14,880 nucleotides of DNA from JAJFFW01 sp963922595 (GCA_963922595.1 CAWUIM010000076.1:1-14880); one strand, 5' to 3'. Numbered from the stretch's first letter, positions 1-8,447 are shown. Notes: generated from the letters alone by a model not told the origin. A program made the numbers and translations.

Positions 1-1055
1 GCGCCGAGCCCAGTGAAGGCTGGCACCAGATAGACGCCCTGATTGTTTTCGATTGAGGTGGCGAGCGCTTCGGTCTCTTCGGCTGACTTGATGATACCCA
101 GTTCATCGCGCAGCCATTGCACGGCGGCGCCCGCCACGAAGATCGATCCTTCCATGGCGTAGGCGGTTTCATCGCAGAGGCGATAAGCGATGGTGGTGAG
201 GAGATTATTGTCGGACAAAAGCGCCTTGTCGCCCGTATGCGCCAGCAGGAAACAGCCGGTGCCGTAAGTGCTTTTGATGGAGCCGGGGGAGAAGCCCGCC
301 TGGCCGATGGCGGCCGCCTGTTGATCGCCAGCGACGCCGCCGATGGGAAGCGCCCGGCCGAAGTGAGAAAGATCGGTGTCGCCAAAATTATCCGCACACG
401 ATTTTACGTCCGGCAGGCACTGGCGCGGAACGCGGAAAGTCTTGAGCAAGTCCTCGTCCCACGCCTGCGTATGAATATTGTAAAGGCTCGTGCGGCTGGC
501 GTTCGTCACGTCGGTCGCGTGCGCAGCGCCGCCGGTCAGGCGCCAGATCAGAAAACTGTCGATTGTGCCGAAGGCGAGCGCGCCGTTCTCGGCCCGCGCT
601 CGTGCGCCGTCCACATTGTCGAGAATCCAGGCGACTTTGGAGGCGGAGAAATAAGGGTCGAGCAGGAGGCCGGTGCGCTTGCGGATATCATCCTCGACGC
701 CTTTGTCTTTGAGCTTTTGGCAAATGTCCGCCGTGCGCCGGTCTTGCCAGACGATGGCCTTATGGATCGGCGCTCCTATTTCCCGGTCCCAGACGACGGT
801 TGTCTCGCGCTGATTGGTGATCCCGATACCGACGACGCGCCCGGAGGTCTCGGCTTCTTTCATGGCGGCGCGCGAAACCGCGAGGCTTGTCTCCCAGATT
901 TCCTCCGGATCGTGCTCCACCCAGCCGTCTTTGGGGTAGTATTGCTTGAATTCCTGTTGGGCCGTGGCGACGATCTGGCCGCTGCGGTCAAAGACAATGG
1001 CGCGCGAGCTTGTGGTGCCCTGATCGATCGAGAGGATGTAGGAATTTTCAGCCAT
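1..1055 (-). CDS. glpK: Glycerol kinase, N-terminal part (cut by left edge)
   Basis: Glycerol kinase phosphorylates cytoplasmic glycerol with ATP to give sn-glycerol 3-phosphate, the inducer sensed by GlpR. Reading the minus strand from the ATG at 1055-1053 gives 351 codons of a protein that is usually about 500 residues, so the C-terminal third lies outside the window. Visible family motifs are the N-terminal phosphate-binding loop DQGTTSSRA (11-19), GITNQRETT (78-86), WQDRRT (103-108), TDVTNASRT (181-189), GVAGDQQAA (240-248, with the likely catalytic Asp244) and YGTG (264-267). These are characteristic of glycerol kinase rather than other FGGY sugar kinases. The ribosome-binding site is weak (GAACGGA before the ATG). 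The gene diverges from glpR across a 112-bp gap that holds an operator-like palindrome, so repression by GlpR is the natural inference. Identity is very secure. Confidence 0.96.
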   Translation of the reverse strand, partial: MAENSYILSIDQGTTSSRAIVFDRSGQIVATAQQEFKQYYPKDGWVEHDPEEIWETSLAVSRAAMKEAETSGRVVGIGITNQRETTVVWDREIGAPIHKAIVWQDRRTADICQKLKDKGVEDDIRKRTGLLLDPYFSASKVAWILDNVDGARARAENGALAFGTIDSFLIWRLTGGAAHATDVTNASRTSLYNIHTQAWDEDLLKTFRVPRQCLPDVKSCADNFGDTDLSHFGRALPIGGVAGDQQAAAIGQAGFSPGSIKSTYGTGCFLLAHTGDKALLSDNNLLTTIAYRLCDETAYAMEGSIFVAGAAVQWLRDELGIIKSAEETEALATSIENNQGVYLVPAFTGLG

Positions 1056-1110
1056 AAGGATCCGTTCTTCTGTGCTGACGGCTATCGGGAATGGTTTTGA
1101 TCATTTACGA

Positions 1111-1130
1111 TATTTTCGAATTCGAACATA
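1111..1130. promoter_or_regulatory. Putative GlpR operator
   Basis: The 20 bases TATTTTCGAATTCGAACATA form an inverted repeat with one mismatched pair: the left half is TATTTTCGAA and the reverse complement of the right half is TATGTTCGAA. From memory, the E. coli GlpR operator is close to WATGTTCGWTAWCGAACATW. This site agrees at 17 of 20 positions and keeps both TTCG/CGAA cores. It sits between divergent glpK and glpR, 37 bp before the preferred glpR ATG and 55 bp before the glpK ATG, so one site could control both genes. The palindrome is seen directly. GlpR binding is inferred. Confidence 0.75.
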
Positions 1131-1167
1131 GTATTATGTGGCTATAACCCGGAATAGACTGAGCGAC

Positions 1168-1944
1168 ATGGAAAATCTCACCGCGAGACAGACGTCAATT
1201 CTTGAATTGGTTGAAGAGCAGGGCTTTGTCGCCACGGAAGGGTTGGTCGAGGCGTTCGGCGTCACGCCGCAAACGATCCGCCGCGACATCAATCAACTGT
1301 GCGAGCGAAATCTTCTGCAACGTTTTCACGGCGGCGCAGGCAGACCGGTGTCGACCGAGAACGAACCTTATCCGGAGCGCCAACGCACATTCCCAGGCAA
1401 CAAAAAAGCCATCGGCGCGATGGTGGCGGCGCAGATCCATGACGGCGCCTCGCTGTTTATCAATATCGGCACGACCACCGAAGCGGTCGCCGAAGCGCTC
1501 ATGGGGCATAAGAATCTTCGCATCGTCACCAACAATCTGAACGTGGCGCGCATCTTGTCCGGCAATGATACGTTCGAGGTTTGCGTCGCCGGCGGCGTCG
1601 TGAGGAATCGCGACGGCGGGATCATCGGGCATGAAGCGACAAGCTTCATCTCGCAGTTCCGCCTCGATTTCGGCGTGATCGGCGTAAGCGGTATCGACGA
1701 AGACGGCGCGCTCCTCGATTTCGATGCGCGCGAGACCCAGACGGCGAAAGCCATCATCGCCAATTCCGACCGGCTCTTTCTCGTGGCCGATCATTCCAAG
1801 TTTGGCCGAAAAGCGATGATCCGGTTCGCCGGATTTGAAGATGTGGACGAACTCTATACGGACGAGCCGCCGTCCGAGCCTTACCGATCTGCGCTGGCGG
1901 CCCGCGAGGTAACTGTCCATGTGGCGGAGAGTGACGGAAAATAA
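1168..1944 (+). CDS. glpR: DeoR-family glycerol-3-phosphate regulon repressor
   Basis: A 258-residue DeoR-family repressor that matches E. coli GlpR along its length. The N-terminal winged helix-turn-helix is at about residues 5-55, with the recognition segment GVTPQTIRRDINQL at 31-44 and the following RFHGGA at 52-57. The C-terminal sugar-phosphate-sensing domain is at about 80-235, with NIGTTTEAVAEAL (99-111), IVTNNLNVA (119-127), RDGGIIGHEA (148-157), FISQFRLDFGVIGVSGID (160-177) and ADHSKFGR (207-214). In this family, glycerol 3-phosphate binding releases the repressor from DNA. I chose the ATG at 1168 over the upstream GTG at 1138 because the ATG gives the usual family N-terminus and the GTG falls only seven bases after the operator palindrome with no ribosome-binding site. 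The glpD gene often found beside glpR is not in the window. The gene probably represses glpK and itself. Confidence 0.93.
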   Translation: MENLTARQTSILELVEEQGFVATEGLVEAFGVTPQTIRRDINQLCERNLLQRFHGGAGRPVSTENEPYPERQRTFPGNKKAIGAMVAAQIHDGASLFINIGTTTEAVAEALMGHKNLRIVTNNLNVARILSGNDTFEVCVAGGVVRNRDGGIIGHEATSFISQFRLDFGVIGVSGIDEDGALLDFDARETQTAKAIIANSDRLFLVADHSKFGRKAMIRFAGFEDVDELYTDEPPSEPYRSALAAREVTVHVAESDGK

Positions 1945-2064
1945 CGTGCGCCGAACGCGACAAACAAAGTACATTGCGATTAAACAAAACTCGCCACGCT
2001 CAACACGCTGATCTTGCGGCGCCGACCGAGGCGATCGCACCACTCTTTTGGAGACAGGAACAGG

Positions 2065-2889
2065 ATGGAAGGAGCCTCGGAATGGTCGGGTGCGTTAGGG
2101 CAATCCTGGCGCGACCAATTAGACGGGCTGGAAGCCACGCTCGCCCCGGTGAATCGTGCGATTTCCACCGCGTTGGCGCTGGAGCAGGCAACGCGTATCG
2201 CCGACATCGGATGCGGCGGCGGCGGATATACGCAGTATCTCGCACAGATAGCGCCGCCGGACGCGCGCGTTACTGGCGTCGATATCTCACCGGACCTGAT
2301 TGAAACGGCGACAAGACGAGCCGCCTCTCGACCTGTCGACTTCCGTTGCGTTAATGCTCAAACGGACGCGTGGGAGGCCCAGCGATTTGATCGGCTGACG
2401 TCTCGTTTCGGGGTCATGTTCTTCGAGGACGAGAGCGCGGCGTTCACAAACCTGAAGTCATGGTTGGCGCCTGGCGGCCGGTTCGCATTTGCGGTTTGGG
2501 CGGACTATTCAGCCAATCCCTGGCAAGGCGTCGTCCGCGATGTGGCGAGGAAATTTGTCGACGTAGCAGAGGCGGCGCCGGGCCAACCTGGCCCAACGCG
2601 ATACGCCGATGTTGAGCGCTTCACCCACCTTCTGGAGCGCACAGGATTCGACGACGTCGCGGCGACGGTGTGGGATGGATCGCTCAAACTCGGCGGCGGC
2701 CTGCCAGCGCCGGAAGCGGCTAAATTCGGGTTGTCGGCCTTTTGGCGAGAAGAATTGCCCGCATCGAGCCCGGATCGCAGACGCGCGGCGGACCGTCTGA
2801 CCGCTATCTTACGGGAGCATGAGGCGGCAGGTGAGGTTTCAATGGCCGCCCGCGTCCATATCGTCACTGGCAAGGTGTTGACGACATGA
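2065..2889 (+). CDS. Class I SAM-dependent methyltransferase
   Basis: A 274-residue soluble protein with a Rossmann-type methyltransferase fold. Motif I is IADIGCGGGGY (45-55), which binds S-adenosylmethionine. The acidic residue contacting the ribose is in GVDIS (71-75). The later strand motif SRFGVMFF and the LAPGGRFAFAVW segment are typical of the UbiE-like and small-molecule group. The substrate cannot be read from the sequence. A longer reading from a TTG at 2014 exists, but its basic N-terminal extension looks random, and the ATG at 2065 has AGGAACAGG just upstream. The gene lies 120 bp after glpR and 205 bp before zwf, so it need not belong to either unit. Its stop codon overlaps an ATG (ATGA at 2886-2889) that opens a 28-codon frame of doubtful value. 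Confidence 0.88.
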   Translation: MEGASEWSGALGQSWRDQLDGLEATLAPVNRAISTALALEQATRIADIGCGGGGYTQYLAQIAPPDARVTGVDISPDLIETATRRAASRPVDFRCVNAQTDAWEAQRFDRLTSRFGVMFFEDESAAFTNLKSWLAPGGRFAFAVWADYSANPWQGVVRDVARKFVDVAEAAPGQPGPTRYADVERFTHLLERTGFDDVAATVWDGSLKLGGGLPAPEAAKFGLSAFWREELPASSPDRRRAADRLTAILREHEAAGEVSMAARVHIVTGKVLTT

Positions 2890-3094
2890 AGGTTCGCGAA
2901 AGGCGACGGACTAAGCGACAGGATTTGCCATTCCCGCCGACACTGGTGAGCGTTCCTCTGGCCCGAAAATAACCCGCGCCGCGCCGCCGCCCGCATTGAG
3001 ATCAAATTCAACCAAGCGTAAGAGAAAACCATCGGGCGAAGCCTCGTCCGGTACCGCCTGACTATGTCGGTTCCACGTCAAGAAAGCATGCCCC

Positions 3095-4588
3095 ATGGCG
3101 ACTGAAGCGTCTTCACCTCAACTCTTACCGGTCGATCCGTTTGACCTGGTTGTCTTCGGCGCAGCCGGAGATCTCGCCCTGCGCAAACTGATCCCGTCGC
3201 TCTTCCACCGCTGGCGCGACAATCAGATCCCGGCTGAGTCGAAGATTATCGGCGTGTCGCGCTCGGAGATGGACCATGACGCGTTCCGCGCCCTCGCGCT
3301 TGACCGGTTCCGTCAGTTCCACCCCGCCGAAGAAATCGCTGACGACGAGTGGGCGTCATTTGCAAATCAGCTTTTTTATGTGGCGCTTGATGCGGTCAGC
3401 GCCGATGCCGACTGGAAAGCGCTCGCGGACGAACTTGAGGGCTGCGAGGATAAGCAACGGGTTTTCTATCTGGCCTTGCCGCCGGGCATTTACGGGGCGG
3501 TCAGCGCGAATATTGATCGCGCCGGCCTGAAGTCGCCGGGCGCGCGGATTGTGCTTGAAAAACCGATAGGGACGGATCTGAAGTCAGCTGAAGAAATCAA
3601 CGACGCTGTCGGCGCCGTTTTCGACGAGCAATCGATCTTCCGGATCGATCATTATCTTGGCAAGGAAACGGTTCAAAACCTCATCGTCCTCCGGTTTATG
3701 AATTCGCTGTTCGAACCGGTCTGGAACGCCAACGCCATTGATCATGTGGAAATAACGGTCGCGGAATCGATCGGCGCCGGCGACCGCGCAGGCTATTATG
3801 ACACCGCGGGCGCTCTTCGTGACATGGTGCAAAACCACCTGTTGCAACTTCTTTGTCTCGTCGCGATGGAGCCGCCCCTTGATCTCGATTCCGACACGGT
3901 ACGCGACGAAAAGATTAAGGTATTGCGCGCCTTGAGGCCGATTTCGAGCGGCGATGTTCGTGATAACACCGTGCGCGGACAATATACCCACGGCGCCTCT
4001 AACGGCGCCGCCGTTCCGGGATACGCCGACGAGCTGGGCGATGAAACGAACACCGAGACATTCGTCGCGTTGAAAGCGTATATCGACAATTGGCGCTGGA
4101 AAGGCGCGCCGTTTTATCTGCGCACGGGCAAGCGCATGACCGAGCGGCGCTCGGAGATCATCATCCAGTTCAAGGATGTGGCGCATACATTGGTGAACGG
4201 CAGGCAGGGGACGGATTTGCAGCCGACGCGGCTTGTTATCCGGTTACAACCGGACGAAGGCGTGAAGCTGTTGCTGGTGACGAAAGACCCGGGCCCCGGC
4301 GGCATGCGGCTGCGCTATGTGCCGCTAAACCTTAGCTACGCAGATGCGTTCGAAGCGCGGTACCCCGACGCTTATGAACGCTTACTCATGGCCGTCGTCC
4401 GCGACGATCTCGCCTTGTTCATGCGCCGCGACGAAGTGGAAGCCGCCTGGAAATGGGTCGACGGTATTCTGGATGCATGGCGCGAGGACGTGACGCCGGC
4501 CCACCCTTACGCGGCGGGTACGGACGGTCCGGCCCAAGCCGCCATGTTGCTCGATCGCGACGGGCGTGAGTGGTACAATAATGTCTGA
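3095..4588 (+). CDS. zwf: Glucose-6-phosphate 1-dehydrogenase
   Basis: Oxidises glucose 6-phosphate to 6-phosphogluconolactone with NADP or NAD, the entry to the Entner-Doudoroff and oxidative pentose phosphate routes, in the cytoplasm. The 497-residue length is normal. The nucleotide-binding motif is FGAAGDLA (21-28; the family usually has GASGDLA). EKPIG (155-159) and the signature RIDHYLGKE (183-191, with substrate-contacting His186) follow. DMVQNHLLQ holds the probable catalytic base His248. The C-terminal domain has RTGKRM and a normal end. The ATG at 3095 follows a weak AAGAAAG ribosome-binding site. A different-frame ATG at 3088 opens only five codons. The stop overlaps the start of pgl by eight bases, so the two are likely translationally coupled in a zwf-pgl-edd operon. 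Confidence 0.97.
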   Translation: MATEASSPQLLPVDPFDLVVFGAAGDLALRKLIPSLFHRWRDNQIPAESKIIGVSRSEMDHDAFRALALDRFRQFHPAEEIADDEWASFANQLFYVALDAVSADADWKALADELEGCEDKQRVFYLALPPGIYGAVSANIDRAGLKSPGARIVLEKPIGTDLKSAEEINDAVGAVFDEQSIFRIDHYLGKETVQNLIVLRFMNSLFEPVWNANAIDHVEITVAESIGAGDRAGYYDTAGALRDMVQNHLLQLLCLVAMEPPLDLDSDTVRDEKIKVLRALRPISSGDVRDNTVRGQYTHGASNGAAVPGYADELGDETNTETFVALKAYIDNWRWKGAPFYLRTGKRMTERRSEIIIQFKDVAHTLVNGRQGTDLQPTRLVIRLQPDEGVKLLLVTKDPGPGGMRLRYVPLNLSYADAFEARYPDAYERLLMAVVRDDLALFMRRDEVEAAWKWVDGILDAWREDVTPAHPYAAGTDGPAQAAMLLDRDGREWYNNV

Positions 4589-5288
4589 GCCCTCACTCAT
4601 TTCATTTGTTGAAAACAAAGCGATGGCGGCGCGTCTGGCAGACGTGATCGAAGCGCAATTGGCGCGGGCGATCGCCGAAAAGGGGGCGGCGAGCTTTGCT
4701 GTTTCCGGTGGGTCGACGCCGGCGGCGCTCTACGACGCGCTTTCCGAGCGTGATCTCCACTGGGAAAAAGTGCGCGTCCTGCTTGTGGATGAGCGATGGG
4801 TGGCGCCCGGTGAGGCCGGATCGAACGAAACATTTGTCCGCGACACGCTGATCAACAATAAAGCAGCCGGTGCAACGCTACATGGCCTTTGGCGAGAAGG
4901 GATGGCGCCCGCTACCGCTGCCGACGCGCTCAACAGTGAATTATCCGACTTATTCTCGGCGTGCGACGCAGTGGTGCTCGGCATGGGCAATGACGGCCAT
5001 ACGGCGTCATGGTTTCCGCATGCGGAAGGGTTGGATGCGGCCCTGTCGTCTGACGCGCTTGTTGCGGCGGTTCGCGCGGCGCCCAGCGACGTGGTCGGCG
5101 CGCATCGCGACCGGGTGACAATGACGCTCCCGGCGGTGGCGCGCGCGCGCTTTGTTTGCCTCCTCATGGCTGGCGCGGAGAAGCGCAAGACCTTCGAAGC
5201 GGTGCGCGCGCCCGGCCCCGTTGAAGACCATCCCGTACGCGCCATATTGAAGACCCGGCCTGACCTCTGGGCGTGTTGGGCGGCGTAG
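4581..5288 (+). CDS. pgl: 6-phosphogluconolactonase (DevB type)
   Basis: Hydrolyses 6-phosphogluconolactone, the product of Zwf, to 6-phosphogluconate. This 235-residue protein has the SIS-like glucosamine-6-phosphate isomerase/6-phosphogluconolactonase fold. Motifs are SGGSTP (42-47), VDERWV (69-74) and LGMGNDGHTASWFP (133-146, with the His of GNDGHT expected at the active site). RVTMTLPAV (178-186) lies near the C-terminal part. It is the DevB/SOL type, not the beta-propeller YbhE type. The ATG at 4581 overlaps the end of zwf by eight bases. An in-frame GTG at 4566 would add only five residues and is less likely. The next gene, edd, begins 10 bases after the stop, so the three enzymes are encoded in reaction order. 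Confidence 0.95.
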   Translation: MSEPSLISFVENKAMAARLADVIEAQLARAIAEKGAASFAVSGGSTPAALYDALSERDLHWEKVRVLLVDERWVAPGEAGSNETFVRDTLINNKAAGATLHGLWREGMAPATAADALNSELSDLFSACDAVVLGMGNDGHTASWFPHAEGLDAALSSDALVAAVRAAPSDVVGAHRDRVTMTLPAVARARFVCLLMAGAEKRKTFEAVRAPGPVEDHPVRAILKTRPDLWACWAA

Positions 5289-5298
5289 GAGAGAGCAC

Positions 5299-7131
5299 AT
5301 GGCGAGGTTAAACGAGACAATTGCTGCGGTGACGGACCGCGTTATGGCGCGCAGTCGCAAAACCCGCGAGGCGTATCTGAAACAGATGCGCGCCGCCGCG
5401 TCCGAAGGCCCGCATCGCTCAAATGTCTCCTGCGGCAACCTCGCCCATGCCGCAGCGGCGTGTTCGATTGAGGACAAAAAGAAGATTGCAAAAGGCGATG
5501 GGCCGAACCTCGCGATCGTCACGTCTTACAATGACATGTTGTCGGCGCATCAGCCTCTCGGCGCCTACCCGGAGATCATCAAAGAAGCGCTCGCCGCAGA
5601 CGGCGCCACGGCGCAAATTGCGGGCGGCGTTCCCGCCATGTGCGACGGCGTCACGCAAGGCCAGCCCGGCATGGACTTGTCGCTTTTTTCACGCGACGTG
5701 ATCGCCATAGCGACGGCCGTGTCGCTTTCTCATAATGTGTTCGACGGCGCGATTATGCTTGGCGTCTGCGATAAGATCGTGCCCGGATTATTTATCGGCG
5801 CCGCCCGGTTCGGCCATTTGCCTGTGATGTTCCTGCCTGCGGGTCCCATGCGCTCCGGCCTTTCAAACGATGAAAAGGCCCGCGTGCGCCAGCTTTACGC
5901 CGAAGGCAAGGTTGGGCGCGAAGAGTTACTCGAAGCCGAAAGCGGGAGCTATCACTCGCCGGGCACCTGTACGTTTTACGGCACCGCCAATTCCAATCAG
6001 ATGATGATGGAGGTAATGGGCTTGCACTTGCCGGGCTCGGCCTTCGTCAATCCGGGGACGCCGTTGCGCGAAGCGATTGTCAAAGAGACGGCGCGGCGTG
6101 TGGCGGCGACGACGGCGCTCGGTGGCGATTACATTCCGTTCTGCGACGTCATTGATGAAAAAGCGCTGATCAACGCCGTGATCGGACTGCACGCCACGGG
6201 CGGATCGACAAACCATACGATCCACCTGATCGCGATGGCGCGCGCGGCGGGCGTCGTCATCGACTGGGACGATTTTGCGGACCTTTCAGCCGTGACGCCG
6301 CTTCTGTCGCGGATTTATCCGAACGGCTCTGCGGACGTGAACCACTTCCACGCCGCAGGCGGCCTCGCCTTCGTCATTCGCGAATTGTTGGAGGCTGGTC
6401 TCCTCCACGAGGATGTGCGCACGGTGATGGGCGACGGCTTATCGCGATTTGCTGTTGATCCGTATCTGGACGGAGAGAGGCTCGCCTGGCGCGCCGCGCC
6501 GGAGGCGTCGGGGGACGAAAGCGTGCTCAAATCGGTGCGCGATCCAGTCTCGAAAACCGGCGGGCTCGTCACGCTAAGCGGCAATATCGGACGCGCGGTG
6601 ATTAAAATCTCCGCTGTTAAGGAGGATCGGCACATTATCGAAGCGCCGGCGATTGTCTTTTCCTCACAACAGGACCTCATGGATCGCTTCAAGGCGGGCG
6701 AGCTCTATCGCGATTTCGTTGCAGTCGTGCCGTTTCAGGGACCGAAAGCCAACGGCATGCCCGAACTGCATAAACTGACGCCGCCGCTCGGCGTCCTTCA
6801 GGACCAGGGACATAAGGTGGCGCTTCTGACCGATGGCCGCATGTCGGGCGCGTCGGGTAAGGTCCCGGCGGCGATCCATCTGACGCCGGAAGCGCTGGAC
6901 GGCGGCGCTATCGCGAAAATTCGCGACGGCGACATTATCAGGCTCGATGCGGATGCGGGCGTGCTTGAGGTCAAGGTCAGCGACGGCGATCTGGCCGATC
7001 GCGCGCCGACGCCTGCAAATGTGGACGTTGACCGATGGGGCACGGGCCGCGAACTCTTCGCTGGTATGCGGGCGGCGGTTTGCGGCGCCGAAGAAGGCGC
7101 CATGACGTTCGTGCTCACTGAGCAGGCCTAG
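5299..7131 (+). CDS. edd: 6-phosphogluconate dehydratase
   Basis: Dehydrates 6-phosphogluconate to 2-keto-3-deoxy-6-phosphogluconate, the committed step of the Entner-Doudoroff pathway. The 610-residue protein belongs to the IlvD/Edd iron-sulfur dehydratase family. It has TSYNDMLSAHQPL (75-87), GGVPAMCDGVTQGQPGM (109-125), GVCDKIVPGLFIGA (155-168) and SPGTCTFYGTANSNQM (220-235). Cys157 and Cys224 are the expected iron-sulfur cluster ligands, with Cys115 nearby. The C-terminal barrel shows KTGGLVTLSGN and LTDGRMSGASGKVPAA. TSYNDMLSAHQP and the overall length favour Edd over IlvD, as does the position right after zwf and pgl. A clear ribosome-binding site (AGGAGAG) precedes the ATG. No eda or glk gene follows; two acyl-CoA dehydrogenase genes do. 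Confidence 0.97.
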   Translation: MARLNETIAAVTDRVMARSRKTREAYLKQMRAAASEGPHRSNVSCGNLAHAAAACSIEDKKKIAKGDGPNLAIVTSYNDMLSAHQPLGAYPEIIKEALAADGATAQIAGGVPAMCDGVTQGQPGMDLSLFSRDVIAIATAVSLSHNVFDGAIMLGVCDKIVPGLFIGAARFGHLPVMFLPAGPMRSGLSNDEKARVRQLYAEGKVGREELLEAESGSYHSPGTCTFYGTANSNQMMMEVMGLHLPGSAFVNPGTPLREAIVKETARRVAATTALGGDYIPFCDVIDEKALINAVIGLHATGGSTNHTIHLIAMARAAGVVIDWDDFADLSAVTPLLSRIYPNGSADVNHFHAAGGLAFVIRELLEAGLLHEDVRTVMGDGLSRFAVDPYLDGERLAWRAAPEASGDESVLKSVRDPVSKTGGLVTLSGNIGRAVIKISAVKEDRHIIEAPAIVFSSQQDLMDRFKAGELYRDFVAVVPFQGPKANGMPELHKLTPPLGVLQDQGHKVALLTDGRMSGASGKVPAAIHLTPEALDGGAIAKIRDGDIIRLDADAGVLEVKVSDGDLADRAPTPANVDVDRWGTGRELFAGMRAAVCGAEEGAMTFVLTEQA

Positions 7132-7236
7132 CGGGGCGACGCGTCGCACGACTTTCGCAGCCGCCACTGCGTTTGCCTTTTGCCGATCCCGCCCGGCGCC
7201 GGTATCTTTGCACGCAGCAACGAAGGACCGGCCACG

Positions 7237-8436
7237 GTGACAGACAAATCGCTCAACGCATTCGCCAAAGACGCAGACGCCTGGTTCGCGGAGAACACGC
7301 CCCGTGATCCGGAATTCATGTTGCCGCTCACCTTTATGGAGGTGGGGACCGATCAGCAATTCGACTTCCTGCGCGACTGGCAGCGCAAAGTCTATGAAGC
7401 GGGGTTTCTCGGCGCCGCCTGGCCAAGCGCGTATGGCGGCGGCGGGCTGACGGACGCGCACCAGAATGCGGCGACCGCGGCCATGCGCAAACATGGCGCG
7501 CCGATCATGTTGAACGCGATTGGCCTGAACTGGACAGGCCCCCTGTTGCTCGACATGGGAAGCGAGGAACAAAAGCATACCCACATCAAAGGTATTTTGA
7601 GTGCGGAAGATATCTGGTGTCAGGGATTTTCCGAACCGGAAAACGGCTCCGATCTCGGTAACGCACAGCTTAAAGCCGAACGCGACGGCGGCGACTATGT
7701 TCTTAACGGATCGAAAATCTGGACGACGCAGGGCAACTACGCAAAATATATGATCCTGTTGGCGCGGACGAACCCGGATGCGCCGAACAAATATGCTGGC
7801 TTGAGTTTTTTCCTGGCGCCGATGAAAATACCGGGCGTTGAGACGACGCCGATCCGTAAGCTAACCGGCGAATATGGCTTTACACAGACTTTCTTTACCG
7901 ATGCGCGCATTCCGGCCGACAGTCTGATGGGCGAGGAGGAGCAGGGGTGGCTCATCGCTATGCGCACGCTGGAGTATGAACGCGGCGCGCGCGGCGGTCA
8001 GGCCGGCGGCTACGTGATCACGCCGCTCGACGCTTTCGCGATCCTTGATCTCGCCAAGAAAGCGCAACGCGACGGCGCGCCGGTGATGGACGATCCGGTT
8101 ATGCGCGAAAAGCTCGTCGATTTTCTCATTGAGGCCCAGAGCCTCAAGCTCTGCGATCAGCGCGCGAAAATCGCGCCGCTCAATCAGGATCGGCCGATGG
8201 CGCTGCCGCTCACGAACAAGCTCATGTTCACCGAGTTTGCGCGGCGGCTAAATGAGTTCGCCGTCACCCTCCTCGGCGCGCGGGGCGGGTATTATGTGGG
8301 CGACGAAAATGCGGTCGATGACGGAATCTGGACGCGGGGATACTTAAACGCATTCTCCGCGACGATCGGCGGCGGCACCTCGCAGGTCCAGCACAATATC
8401 ATCGGCGAGCACGTTCTCGGCCTGCCCAAGAAATAG
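7237..8436 (+). CDS. Acyl-CoA dehydrogenase, first subunit of a likely heteromeric pair
   Basis: A 399-residue acyl-CoA dehydrogenase, a flavoprotein family that introduces the 2,3-double bond into acyl-CoA thioesters. Visible are the N-terminal helical domain, GFLGAAWPSAYGGGG (56-70), the FAD/substrate segment CQGFSEPENGSDL (128-140), LNGSKIWTTQ (156-165), and the C-terminal GGGTSQVQHNIIGEHVLGLPKK. The usual glutamate of the Y-E-G-T motif is replaced by glycine (GGGT). A glutamate at the alternative position used by isovaleryl- and long-chain enzymes is present (LEYERG, Glu248). The R-x-x-F-G motif that normally contacts FAD is missing in this chain. I chose the GTG at 7237 because AAGGA lies nine bases upstream; the TTG at 7180 gives an unlikely proline-glycine-rich leader. 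The substrate is unknown. The gene is tightly followed by a second acyl-CoA dehydrogenase gene. Confidence 0.92.
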   Translation: MTDKSLNAFAKDADAWFAENTPRDPEFMLPLTFMEVGTDQQFDFLRDWQRKVYEAGFLGAAWPSAYGGGGLTDAHQNAATAAMRKHGAPIMLNAIGLNWTGPLLLDMGSEEQKHTHIKGILSAEDIWCQGFSEPENGSDLGNAQLKAERDGGDYVLNGSKIWTTQGNYAKYMILLARTNPDAPNKYAGLSFFLAPMKIPGVETTPIRKLTGEYGFTQTFFTDARIPADSLMGEEEQGWLIAMRTLEYERGARGGQAGGYVITPLDAFAILDLAKKAQRDGAPVMDDPVMREKLVDFLIEAQSLKLCDQRAKIAPLNQDRPMALPLTNKLMFTEFARRLNEFAVTLLGARGGYYVGDENAVDDGIWTRGYLNAFSATIGGGTSQVQHNIIGEHVLGLPKK

Positions 8437-8447
8437 GAGACGGGTCC

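Noticed and set aside
117..1100. 327-codon plus-strand open frame opposite glpK
   Set aside because: It is a shadow. The minus strand here gives an unmistakable glycerol kinase, and this frame has no recognisable motif.
1138..1167. GTG at 1138 as glpR start
   Set aside because: It lies only seven bases past the operator with no ribosome-binding site, and adds residues that the family lacks.
1195..2043. 282-codon minus-strand frame opposite glpR
   Set aside because: The plus strand encodes a full DeoR/GlpR protein. The minus-strand translation is Arg/His-rich and motif-free, as expected for a GC-rich shadow.
7136..7147. 12-base palindrome GCGACGCGTCGC after edd
   Set aside because: It has no loop and no T-run, so it is not a terminator. 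In GC-rich DNA a 12-base palindrome alone is weak evidence of a protein site.
7180..7236. TTG at 7180 as acyl-CoA dehydrogenase start
   Set aside because: The extension is MPIPPGAGIFARSNEGPAT, unlike the family. The GTG at 7237 has a proper AAGGA upstream.
6664..7584. 306-codon minus-strand frame across the edd and acyl-CoA dehydrogenase genes
   Set aside because: It overlaps two clear genes and shows no domain of its own.
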